DNA of 6,347 bases from Desulfobacula sp. (GTDB lineage Bacteria; Desulfobacterota; Desulfobacteria; Desulfobacterales; Desulfobacteraceae): assembly GCA_023144585.1 (NCBI GenBank), contig JAGLFI010000070.1, forward strand, positions 1 through 6,347, in the 5' to 3' direction. Below the pieces are notes generated by a model, which ran no database searches, was not told where the DNA came from, and worked only from the letters and a program-made list of their open reading frames with translations. Positions 1 through 6,221 of the stretch are shown piece after piece (within the stretch, counting starts at the first letter, position 1; every line of letters begins with the position of its first letter). A program made the position numbers and the translations under genes.

Positions 1-307
1 AATTTCCTAACCGGACACAACTGTGTAAACGTATTGATATATATTTTATCTTTTATTTTTGTAAGCTTGCTTTCTTTTGAAACATAATTTAATGTAAGCT
101 TTTGCTTGATTGATAATTTTCTAAGTTCTTTATGCATACCCATTTTCAATGTTGTAAGAATTTTTTGAATTCCATATAATTGTTTTCCATTATGTTTTCG
201 CATTGCAATCCCTGTTCTCAAATGGTTTAATTTTTTACTTCAATTTCAAATTCAGTAAAATATATGTACTAAAAAAAAAGTATAGATGCTATCTTCTATT
301 TTTTTTA
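1..307. other. AT-rich non-coding region
   Basis: About 300 bases hold no reading frame that resembles a protein. The stretch is strongly AT-rich compared with the genes to its right, as expected for an intergenic or regulatory region. Visible small structure: an imperfect operator-like palindrome at 15-26 (ACACA, two-base spacer, TGTGT), and two copies of GTAAGCTT at 61-68 and 94-101, each soon followed by GCTT. Looser copies of the GTAAG/CTAAG core sit at 121 and 154. I see no tRNA, no other RNA gene and no riboswitch that I recognise. The first 30 bases may belong to a neighbouring element outside the window, but this cannot be decided here. Confidence 0.6.
234..261 (+). promoter_or_regulatory. 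Weak sigma70-type promoter candidate for the SRPBCC gene
   Basis: TTTACT at 234-239 (four of six matches to TTGACA) and TAAAAT at 256-261 (five of six matches to TATAAT) are separated by 16 bases. A start near 268 would give a leader of roughly 55 bases before the ATG at 324. The region is so AT-rich that such matches arise easily by chance, so this is only a candidate. Confidence 0.3.
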
Positions 308-323
308 ACAGGAGATCAGTCAT

Positions 324-767
324 ATGGGCGAACAACACATTGAGATAATACAATTATTTAATGCACCTGTAGATACGATTTTTAACATTTTAACTGATCA
401 TCAGGCTTTCGGGCAATTGATAAATGCAAAAATTAAACGAATTGTTGACAGCCCGGGGGACAACAAGAATGGTCTGGGGGCAGTCAGGCGTGTCAAGGCT
501 TTCCCGGCGCCGGCTTTTGAAGAAACTGTGATTGCATTCAAGCCAAATCTATTGCTGGAGTATGAGGTAAGCAAAGGAAGCCCTATTAAAGATCATAAAG
601 GCCGAATGGAATTTTTTGATGAGCAGGGCAAGACCAGGGTTCATTATACAATTGATTTTAAACCGAAATTGCCTTTTATTTTTTTAGGGTTTGTTTTAAA
701 AAAGGTACTTGAAAAATCCCTGGGTGATGGATTAAAAAAACTTGCCGGCCGGTACTCAGCAGGTTAG
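324..767 (+). CDS. SRPBCC (START/Bet v1-like) family protein
   Basis: This 147-residue protein has the pattern of the SRPBCC helix-grip fold, a small soluble domain that encloses a hydrophobic ligand in a curved beta sheet around a long C-terminal helix. The opening strand and helix (residues 5-33, with the NAPVDTIFNILTD motif) match the usual 'APxxxVfxxltD' start of polyketide cyclase/dehydrase-like members. Alternating strands follow (about 50-115), then a hydrophobic turn and an amphipathic C-terminal helix (about 117-145). The length is normal for a complete single domain, and there is no signal peptide. The ATG at 324 is supported by AGGAGA at 310-315, eight bases upstream. The gene stands alone on the plus strand and converges on the aminotransferase gene, so it is probably not part of that operon. 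Ligand and role cannot be told from sequence; members include lipid carriers, cyclases and uncharacterised proteins. Confidence 0.82.
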   Translation: MGEQHIEIIQLFNAPVDTIFNILTDHQAFGQLINAKIKRIVDSPGDNKNGLGAVRRVKAFPAPAFEETVIAFKPNLLLEYEVSKGSPIKDHKGRMEFFDEQGKTRVHYTIDFKPKLPFIFLGFVLKKVLEKSLGDGLKKLAGRYSAG

Positions 768-772
768 CTTTG

Positions 773-807
773 ACCTGCCCCGGGAATCAGGGCAGGTTTA
801 ACTATTT
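773..807 (+). terminator. Hairpin terminator between convergent genes
   Basis: An 8-bp perfect stem (ACCTGCCC at 773-780 with GGGCAGGT at 790-797) encloses a 9-base loop and starts six bases after the stop codon of the SRPBCC gene. On the plus strand it is followed by a T-rich stretch (TTAACTATTTTATT), so it probably ends that transcript. The stem would also form in RNA from the minus-strand aminotransferase gene, but no T run follows on that side, so bidirectional use is uncertain. Confidence 0.6.
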
Positions 808-809
808 TA

Positions 810-2060
810 TTAATATTTGTCTTTGATAAAGGCAAGGGTTTCATCCATGGCTGTCAAGGTCAGGTACAGGTCTTCTTTGCTGTGTCTATAACTGATATAA
901 GCATGGTGAAAGGGGGTGAAAAAGAATCCTTTTCGAATAAGCTGGGTGTAAAAATCCTTGCGTTTGCCTTTGTAGGCACCTGTTTCATCCTTTTTAAAGG
1001 TGATGTAGAACATGGGAGCCACACCGGTCAGTTCGGCACCCACATCATGTTTGTCAATCAGGGCCTGGATTTTTTCCATAAACCACTCACCTTTTTTCCA
1101 GATGTCGTCCAGCACATTTTCCCTCTCAAGGATTTCTATGGTTTTAAGCGCTGCAATAAAGGCTTCACTGTTGGGAAAAAAAGTAGAAGAAATAAACAGC
1201 TTTGATTCAGCTGCCATCATGACATCTTTTTTGCCTGTTACAACTGAAAGAGGGTATCCATTGGCCATGGCTTTCCCAAGGGCTGTTAGATCAGGGGTTA
1301 CATTATAAAGTTCCTGGGCTCCGCCCATTCTAAGCCTGAAGCAGGTGCGGATTTCATCGTATATCAGGACAGCACCATATTTGTCTGCAAGTTTTCTTGC
1401 CCCTTCAAGAAATCCCGGGGCAGGTGTCTGCATTTTTTGATGGTTGGGATGGCCCAAAGGGGTCATTATGATGGCAGCGGTGTCATCCCCATGGGTTTTC
1501 ATAAGTTCTTCAAGCTGGTCAAGCCTGTTGTATTGAAATTCATAGACATCTTCAAAGAATTTTTTTGGGATTCCGCCTTTCATTTCAATACACCAGTCAT
1601 GCCATCCATGGTAACCGCAGCGCATCACCTTGAGCTTGCCGGTATGCGCTCTTGCAATACGGACAGCAGCTGTGGTGGCATCAGAACCTGTTTTTAAAAA
1701 AATACTCATTTCAGAGGACGGTATAATCTGAGTCAACTTTTTGGCCAGAATATTCTGGTATTTCTGGGTCAGGGTGAAACAAAATCCTTTTTCATTGATT
1801 TGTTTATACACTGCGTCATCCACCTCTTTTTCACGATATCCTAAAATGATGGGGCCGTAGCCACAGAGAAAATCAATAAATTTGTTGCCGTCAACATCAA
1901 TCAAATGTGCGCCTTTGCCTGATTCAAGAAATATGGGATATTCTCCATCAATAAAATCACCAGGTTTCCTGGCCCCCAGCACTCCTCCGGGGATGAGTGC
2001 GCTCGCTTCTTCAAAAAGCGCCTGACTTTTAGTGATATTTAATTTTGGTGTCTCTTTCAT
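810..2060 (-). CDS. Class III PLP-dependent aminotransferase, glutamate-1-semialdehyde aminomutase-like
   Basis: This 416-residue fold-type I PLP enzyme, of normal family length, moves an amino group between carbons or molecules. Visible landmarks: phosphate-binding GSDAT (125-129), the aromatic YHGWHDW segment (150-156) that stacks on the cofactor, YDEIRTCFR (234-242) with Asp235 set to hold the pyridine nitrogen, and ALGKAMANGYP (260-270) with Lys263 as the Schiff-base lysine. The N-terminal IPGGVLGARK and the YDEIRTCFR motif place it near the HemL-like branch. It is probably not the tetrapyrrole enzyme: GSD replaces the common GSE/GTE, and STFFPNSEA replaces the GTLSGNPLA signature. The ATG is preceded by AGGAG at 2068-2072, seven bases upstream. 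The gene lies 32 bases after the saccharopine-dehydrogenase-like gene and is last in the operon. Substrate unknown; family assignment firm. Confidence 0.88.
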   Translation of the reverse strand: MKETPKLNITKSQALFEEASALIPGGVLGARKPGDFIDGEYPIFLESGKGAHLIDVDGNKFIDFLCGYGPIILGYREKEVDDAVYKQINEKGFCFTLTQKYQNILAKKLTQIIPSSEMSIFLKTGSDATTAAVRIARAHTGKLKVMRCGYHGWHDWCIEMKGGIPKKFFEDVYEFQYNRLDQLEELMKTHGDDTAAIIMTPLGHPNHQKMQTPAPGFLEGARKLADKYGAVLIYDEIRTCFRLRMGGAQELYNVTPDLTALGKAMANGYPLSVVTGKKDVMMAAESKLFISSTFFPNSEAFIAALKTIEILERENVLDDIWKKGEWFMEKIQALIDKHDVGAELTGVAPMFYITFKKDETGAYKGKRKDFYTQLIRKGFFFTPFHHAYISYRHSKEDLYLTLTAMDETLAFIKDKY

Positions 2061-2092
2061 GGGAAAGCTCCTGTACAGTTTTAAACTCAGGG

Positions 2093-3235
2093 TTAAACTT
2101 CAAACATGGATGAAATTTTTTCTGTCTGGTGGATTCGTGCACCTCTTTTTAAAAATGCGCCAAGAAATTTAGCAGGATCAACACAGCCTTCCGGTGCCAC
2201 AACACCTTTTTGGGTTATCTCTCCAGCATCCATCATAAGTGATGCTATGGAGGCGGGAAGTCCTGTTCCCGGAGCCATTCTGCCTACCATGTCTGCTGTA
2301 TAGGTGACTTTTTGTCCATTTCTTTTCCCTTTGACAATGACTTTAAGACCCGAAGACTGCGGTCCGTTATCCCTTCCCTCGGGGATAGTTTCCCAAAGTT
2401 TAAGTGCAATGTCATAGGGTGTTACGTTGGTGCCCCTGATATTGATGGGGTCTGTACCTAAAAGACCTGTGTTTTTTTGTTCCTGTATTAATTCATCCAC
2501 CCATAAAGGTATAAGTGCTCCTTTGATAATGACATTTTTAACACCTTTAATATATTTGGGCAGGGTCAAAGGCTGGGGATGACCCACATAGCGAACATGA
2601 CATGTTCCAATGGGATCAAGGAATTTTTCAGCCACAGGTTCAGTTCCGCCTTCCACTTGAACCAGTTTTCCATCAATGTATTGAGGAATTTTTCCCAGCG
2701 TCATATGAAGACTGTGATCCCATGCAGCCCCTGCAAGTTCGGCAATGCTCACCACCCAATAAAGATACACTTCATCCACAGAGTCTAGTTTGTCTGCATA
2801 CCATTTAACCAGAATATTGTTGGTTCCCGGATCAGAACCCATGCCGGTGAGAACAGTGATGCCGGCTTCTTTGGCCATTTTATCAATATCAGAGTTGAAA
2901 AGAATCTCGGTTCCTTCGTAGTCATCACAGATATCAATATAGTTTACCTTTGCCTCAACAGCCGCTTTTGCAACAGGCACGGCAGTTTTGTAAAAGGGAC
3001 CTGCACAGTTGATCACCACATCAATCTCTTTGAATGCCGTCACCATGACGTCGTGATCATTGACATCCATCTTGATGAGACTGGCTTTCTCACTGTCACG
3101 CAGTTTAGGTGCCAGTCTTTCCGGGTCCGGGTACAAGTCCGCTAATATAACGGCTGTAACCTGTTCTTGTTTTATCAGGTCTCTTGCAACGCCCTGACCC
3201 ATACCGCCGACCCCACCTATTATCAATGCCCGCAT
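2093..3235 (-). CDS. Saccharopine dehydrogenase-like NAD(P)-dependent oxidoreductase
   Basis: This 380-residue cytosolic oxidoreductase belongs to the saccharopine dehydrogenase/carboxynorspermidine dehydrogenase superfamily, whose members make or break secondary amines with NAD(P)H. The N-terminal Rossmann domain (about 1-125) starts with the dinucleotide loop GGVGGMG (7-13). An acidic Asp33 ends the second strand, which hints at NAD rather than NADP. NCAGPF (76-81) and YIDICDDYE (99-107) are typical of the family, as is GMGSDPGTNN (131-140) at the domain junction. The C-terminal catalytic domain ends with the family-like GRMAPGTGLPASIA and the APEGCVDP segment (about 318-354). The ATG has a perfect AGGAGG six bases upstream (3242-3247). 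It sits 43 bases after the thiolase gene and 32 bases before the aminotransferase gene, so the three are probably translated from one message. Similarity does not show a role in lysine metabolism; the substrate is open. Confidence 0.85.
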   Translation of the reverse strand: MRALIIGGVGGMGQGVARDLIKQEQVTAVILADLYPDPERLAPKLRDSEKASLIKMDVNDHDVMVTAFKEIDVVINCAGPFYKTAVPVAKAAVEAKVNYIDICDDYEGTEILFNSDIDKMAKEAGITVLTGMGSDPGTNNILVKWYADKLDSVDEVYLYWVVSIAELAGAAWDHSLHMTLGKIPQYIDGKLVQVEGGTEPVAEKFLDPIGTCHVRYVGHPQPLTLPKYIKGVKNVIIKGALIPLWVDELIQEQKNTGLLGTDPINIRGTNVTPYDIALKLWETIPEGRDNGPQSSGLKVIVKGKRNGQKVTYTADMVGRMAPGTGLPASIASLMMDAGEITQKGVVAPEGCVDPAKFLGAFLKRGARIHQTEKISSMFEV

Positions 3236-3278
3236 GTTTTTCCTCCTGTATTATATTTAAATTGTATGTATTTACTTT

Positions 3279-4472
3279 TTAAGACCCTACTTTTAATACC
3301 AGGGCAGCCCCTGTATCCCCGGCAGCACACCCTGTAAAGAGCATATATCCGCCGCCCTTGTCTGCCAGTTCTTCAATGCCTTCAATGATCAGCCGTCCAG
3401 CTGTAGGTGCCTGGGGGTGGCCGAAGATAAGAGAAGATCCAAAATTATTAAATGTGTTCACGTCAATATTCATCTGGTTGGCAAGATAAATGTCATTGGC
3501 GGCAAAGGGATTGTGAGTCTTGATCACGTTCACGTCCGTAATGGAGATACCGGCCTTGTCCAGGGCCATTTGGGCGGCAGGAACCACTGCCATTGCCATG
3601 AAACCCTTTTTTGATCTTGAAAATCCATAGGAGACAATCTGTGCATCTTTTGAGGAATCTTTACTTAGTTCACCCGCTTTTCCTTTGGAGGTGACAATCA
3701 AACCGCAGTTACCGTCAGCCGGGTGGGTCTGGGACCCGAAAGTATGGGAACCATCCGGCAGTACCGGCCGTAGTTTCTCAAGGCCCTGCCTTGTGGTGGG
3801 CATAATCCCTTCATCTGCATCCATCTGAATGGTTTTTTTTCTGGATATCCGTATGCTGATTGGAAACATGTATTTTTTCTGGAATTCCCTGTCATTGGCA
3901 AGGCCGTCCATATACTGTTCATAACGCCGCAGGGCAAGTTCATCACATTGCTCCCTTGTTACGCCCGTCTCTTTGGCAACATTTTCCGCCGTCTGGATCA
4001 TGGTATTTTTTGCCCAGGGATCATTGTTGAATTGGTCCATGACCCAGTTTTCTGAAATTACCTGCCCGCCAGGGCCCTTGGGATTGGGCCAGATGGTGTG
4101 TGGGCCGTTGGAGCATCTGTCCGTCATCAGGGTGAATACCTGTTTGTAAATTTTTGTTTCAATGCCCATGGCTGCCTGGAATACAACAGTGGTAGAGGTT
4201 GAACAGGCCTGGCTGACAAGACAACCAGGGATATTATGGGCGCCGATTAAAGCAGATGCCCAGGGCCCTCCATAAAAAACATGGGGCTGGCCCACAGTAG
4301 CGCCGAGAATCAAATAATCAAAGATATCAGGGCTGATATCCTTTGTTCCAAGCCAGTTCTTAGCAGTTTGGGATCCAAGAACAATGGAATGTTCATTGGC
4401 CAGGCTCCCCTGCCATTTGGAAAAAGGACTTGAATAATAGCCTTTGTACGGAATAAACGCTTTTGTTAACAT
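3279..4472 (-). CDS. Thiolase-superfamily acyltransferase with divergent motifs
   Basis: This 397-residue protein has the length of a thiolase, an enzyme that cleaves a 3-ketoacyl-CoA with CoA or runs the reverse condensation. The N-terminus (SSPFSKWQGSLA, 14-25) matches the 'RTPFGKF-GSLA' region. Cys90 in SQACSTST is the expected nucleophile, His352 in FGHPQAPTAGR the GHP base, and Cys382 in GCAAGDTG the second catalytic cysteine. TAENVA (161-166) and the LRPVL region (234-238) are also thiolase-like. Three signatures deviate: the NEAF box reads HNPF (320-323), the Asn-rich GGAIA loop reads FGSSLIF (344-350), and the C-terminal GGGxG reads AAGDTG. All three catalytic residues are kept, so it is probably active, with unusual specificity. 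The ATG has AGGGA eight bases upstream (4481-4485). It is the first gene of the three-gene cassette, 83 bases after yqeB. An SCP2-like or ketoacyl-synthase-like role is possible. Confidence 0.85.
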   Translation of the reverse strand: MLTKAFIPYKGYYSSPFSKWQGSLANEHSIVLGSQTAKNWLGTKDISPDIFDYLILGATVGQPHVFYGGPWASALIGAHNIPGCLVSQACSTSTTVVFQAAMGIETKIYKQVFTLMTDRCSNGPHTIWPNPKGPGGQVISENWVMDQFNNDPWAKNTMIQTAENVAKETGVTREQCDELALRRYEQYMDGLANDREFQKKYMFPISIRISRKKTIQMDADEGIMPTTRQGLEKLRPVLPDGSHTFGSQTHPADGNCGLIVTSKGKAGELSKDSSKDAQIVSYGFSRSKKGFMAMAVVPAAQMALDKAGISITDVNVIKTHNPFAANDIYLANQMNIDVNTFNNFGSSLIFGHPQAPTAGRLIIEGIEELADKGGGYMLFTGCAAGDTGAALVLKVGS

Positions 4473-4555
4473 GATTAAATTCCCTAAAATTATGATTGCT
4501 AAATTATCATTTCACCAGATCTATAACTAGATTAATGACCGGATCTTAGATTTGG

Positions 4556-5368
4556 TCAATTATTGTATTTTTTTAAAATGGCTTCCAGTACACTGCCGCC
4601 AATGGCCCGTGCTTTTTCTGAGATTGTAGTGCAATATTCAACATTCCCTCTGGGATCAATGTCACCGATTTTCAGCTTGTCTGTGACATTGATGTTATTT
4701 CTTATTTGTCCTCTTATGATTCCGTCTATTTGAGTGATGACCGGCTGGTTGTCAACATACCCAATCACATCATTTTTTTTGACAAGAGTTCCGATGGATA
4801 AAGAAGACGTAAAGATGCCGGTGCAGGGAGAGCGAAGAACCCTTTCTATGGTATACCCGTTTATATTGCCGGGGGCTCCGGTGTTCGGTTCGGGACAACC
4901 CTTTAAAATGATTCTTCCAAGGTTGTGGCCCCGGTTGGTTTCTATGGCCATATGAACATCTTTGCCTGCCTCAAATCCCGGTCCAAGCCCAATAACCAAA
5001 GGTGCTTCGGACAGATTGGTTCCCAGGTTTTTTTTTGCAATAATCGCATCAATCACCACATGGGGTCGGATCGCTTTTATGAATTCCCAAGCCGGGTCAA
5101 CAATGACCGGGATGCTATTGCTTTCCCATGCAGAACGAATTTCATTGATATCTGAAACTTTTTTTGCCTTAAGACCTTCCACGATTATTTCTTCATCATG
5201 GACGGCCTCGCAGAAACTGACCTGTCGCCTGACAGCCATGGGGCTTTGAATTTCCATCATGAAGATATTTTTAAAATTTGATTGAAAAAGACGACAGGCA
5301 AGCCCTGTGGCCATTTCTCCAGCGCCCTTTATAGCGATAATTAATTCTGAGATGTTTTTTGTTTCCAT
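4556..5368 (-). CDS. yqeB: YqeB-type selenium-dependent molybdenum hydroxylase maturation protein
   Basis: This 270-residue protein matches the YqeB/EF2563 family, which occurs with selenium-dependent molybdenum hydroxylases (xanthine dehydrogenase type) and is thought to help mature their cofactor; the exact reaction is unknown. Family landmarks in order: a Rossmann-like start KGAGEMATG (14-22), AVRRQVSFCEAV (45-56), VIDAIIAKKN (105-114), VIGLGPGFEAGKDV (125-138) followed by AIETNRGHNLG (141-151), the cysteine-containing GCPEPNTGAPG (157-167), and a C-terminal segment with GDIDPRG and ARAIGG. Length is normal for a complete copy. Only five bases separate its ATG from the stop of the upstream DUF364 gene. 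No good Shine-Dalgarno sequence is seen there, so translation is probably coupled. The partner hydroxylase is not inside the window and would be expected nearby or elsewhere in the genome. Confidence 0.88.
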   Translation of the reverse strand: METKNISELIIAIKGAGEMATGLACRLFQSNFKNIFMMEIQSPMAVRRQVSFCEAVHDEEIIVEGLKAKKVSDINEIRSAWESNSIPVIVDPAWEFIKAIRPHVVIDAIIAKKNLGTNLSEAPLVIGLGPGFEAGKDVHMAIETNRGHNLGRIILKGCPEPNTGAPGNINGYTIERVLRSPCTGIFTSSLSIGTLVKKNDVIGYVDNQPVITQIDGIIRGQIRNNINVTDKLKIGDIDPRGNVEYCTTISEKARAIGGSVLEAILKKYNN

Positions 5369-5373
5369 TTTTT

Positions 5374-6108
5374 CTAATGCCCGTATTCACAAAAGATTGT
5401 AAGATTAAGGATTTTTGCGGGTGCACAAATGGTCACCCCATAAAAAACAGCAGGTTTGTCTGCATCAATAAAGTTTGAAATGGTGTTGTTGACAATGGTT
5501 GAACCGGTTGCAAATATCATGGTGCACCACTTGATGGCATCTTGGGTATTTTTTTGTGATTCAATGGTGATGTTGAAAATTTTTTTTCCGATATTGTCCT
5601 TATCCAGATCCACCGCCCGTACCTGGCAATGGGAAGCGAGTATCTCAAGAAATCTTGGTTGATGTCCGACCAGAAGCACCTTTGAATCTTTCGAGATAAT
5701 ATCAGGAAGTGTTTTTGCACAAAGAACCGGCTCCTTGTCCTTGCAGTGAATGGTCTTGTCCACAAGGCCAAGATGCCTGTAAACAGCATTTAACCCGGCA
5801 ATAAAAGAGGCCCGCTCCCTGTTGGAGGAAAGATCCCCGGAAACCTCTATTGACAAGAGATCTTTAACGCGATAGCTCCTGGTTTCAAACTCATCCGTAA
5901 AGCTCTGGCCCTTTGCATTGAGAAAATCAGCCTCAACCATGACCTCTTTGCCTTTGATAATGGGGTAGTCATCATGATCAGGAGTCCCGATGGCCTCCCG
6001 GGCTGAAAGGGCCTTGCACGTGATGCCGATAGGCTTATCTGCAAGATCATGGGAAATTATTTCTTTTTCCAGAGCGTTTTTTAAAGTATCATAGATGGTA
6101 TCCGACAT
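5374..6108 (-). CDS. DUF4213/DUF364 domain protein (putative heavy-metal chelation)
   Basis: This 244-residue protein shows the two-domain plan of the DUF4213/DUF364 family. An N-terminal enolase-N-like domain (about 1-95, with IGITCKALS and the acidic 40s region GTPDHDDYP) is followed by a Rossmann-like DUF364 domain (about 100-240). In the second domain, SNRERASFIAGLNAVYRHLGL (95-115, given as a span) leads into SKVLLVGHQPRFLEIL (142-157), the strand end AVDLD (165-169), FATGSTIVNNTISNF (199-213) and VFYGVTICAPAKIL (221-234). A solved family member from Desulfitobacterium suggested a metal-chelation role, but no reaction is established. The ATG is preceded by AGGGAGAT at 6113-6120, four bases upstream. 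The gene lies between a probable molybdopterin-binding protein and yqeB, which suggests a part in molybdenum or selenium cofactor handling. Family certain, function inferred only. Confidence 0.84.
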   Translation of the reverse strand: MSDTIYDTLKNALEKEIISHDLADKPIGITCKALSAREAIGTPDHDDYPIIKGKEVMVEADFLNAKGQSFTDEFETRSYRVKDLLSIEVSGDLSSNRERASFIAGLNAVYRHLGLVDKTIHCKDKEPVLCAKTLPDIISKDSKVLLVGHQPRFLEILASHCQVRAVDLDKDNIGKKIFNITIESQKNTQDAIKWCTMIFATGSTIVNNTISNFIDADKPAVFYGVTICAPAKILNLTIFCEYGH

Positions 6109-6219
6109 TTATATCTCCCTATAGAACGTGTTTCTTTTTTCTTTGTGGGTTTTTATTGCCTTCAATATCGGCTGTAACAGATATGTAAAGGCAATCATAA
6201 TAAGGATGATACCAACCAA
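6109..6219 (-). CDS. Possible 36-residue small membrane protein
   Basis: The gap between the molybdopterin-binding protein and the DUF364 gene is open in one minus-strand frame. With a TTG start at 6217-6219 it would give 36 residues: a hydrophobic segment (residues 1-19, VGIILIMIAFTYLL core), then a basic, polar tail (KAIKTHKEKR, 20-29). Its TAA stop (6109-6111) touches the ATG of the DUF364 gene, an arrangement that favours coupled translation. Against it: no clear Shine-Dalgarno sequence precedes the TTG, the internal ATG (residue 8) would leave only 29 residues, and AT-rich spacers often spell hydrophobic peptides by chance. I recognise no homologue. Confidence 0.25.
   Translation of the reverse strand: MVGIILIMIAFTYLLQPILKAIKTHKEKRNTFYREI
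6155..6195. repeat. Two-tier inverted repeat upstream of the DUF364 gene
   Basis: ATTGCCTT at 6155-6162 is the exact reverse complement of AAGGCAAT at 6188-6195. Inside it, ATATC at 6165-6169 pairs with GATAT at 6180-6184. The RNA could form a 13-bp interrupted stem with a 10-base loop. No T run follows it on the minus strand, so it does not look like a standard terminator. It may be a regulator-binding palindrome, an RNA processing or stability element, or chance. Confidence 0.4.
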
Positions 6220-6221
6220 AT

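Noticed and set aside
1..30. First 30 bases (with CCGGACACAACTGTGTAAAC) considered as the terminal part of an IS256-type insertion sequence.
   Set aside because: There is a loose resemblance to such ends from memory, but no transposase, no partner inverted repeat and no target duplication can be seen in the window.
882..1308. Open plus-strand frames of about 100 codons opposite the aminotransferase gene.
   Set aside because: They lie fully antisense to a gene with clear family motifs, have no recognisable domain and no supporting ribosome binding site.
4537..4557. The same inverted repeat considered as a terminator after yqeB.
   Set aside because: On the minus strand the stem is weak, it overlaps the stop codon, and no T run follows.
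4537..4558. UGA stop of yqeB followed at once by a small hairpin, considered as a selenocysteine (SECIS) read-through site because of the selenium context.
   Set aside because: Read-through would add only seven residues before TAA, the protein already ends where the family normally ends, and the minus-strand hairpin has two A-C mismatches in a short stem.
4734..5249. Open plus-strand frames opposite yqeB.
   Set aside because: They are antisense shadows of a well-supported gene with conserved motifs along its whole length.
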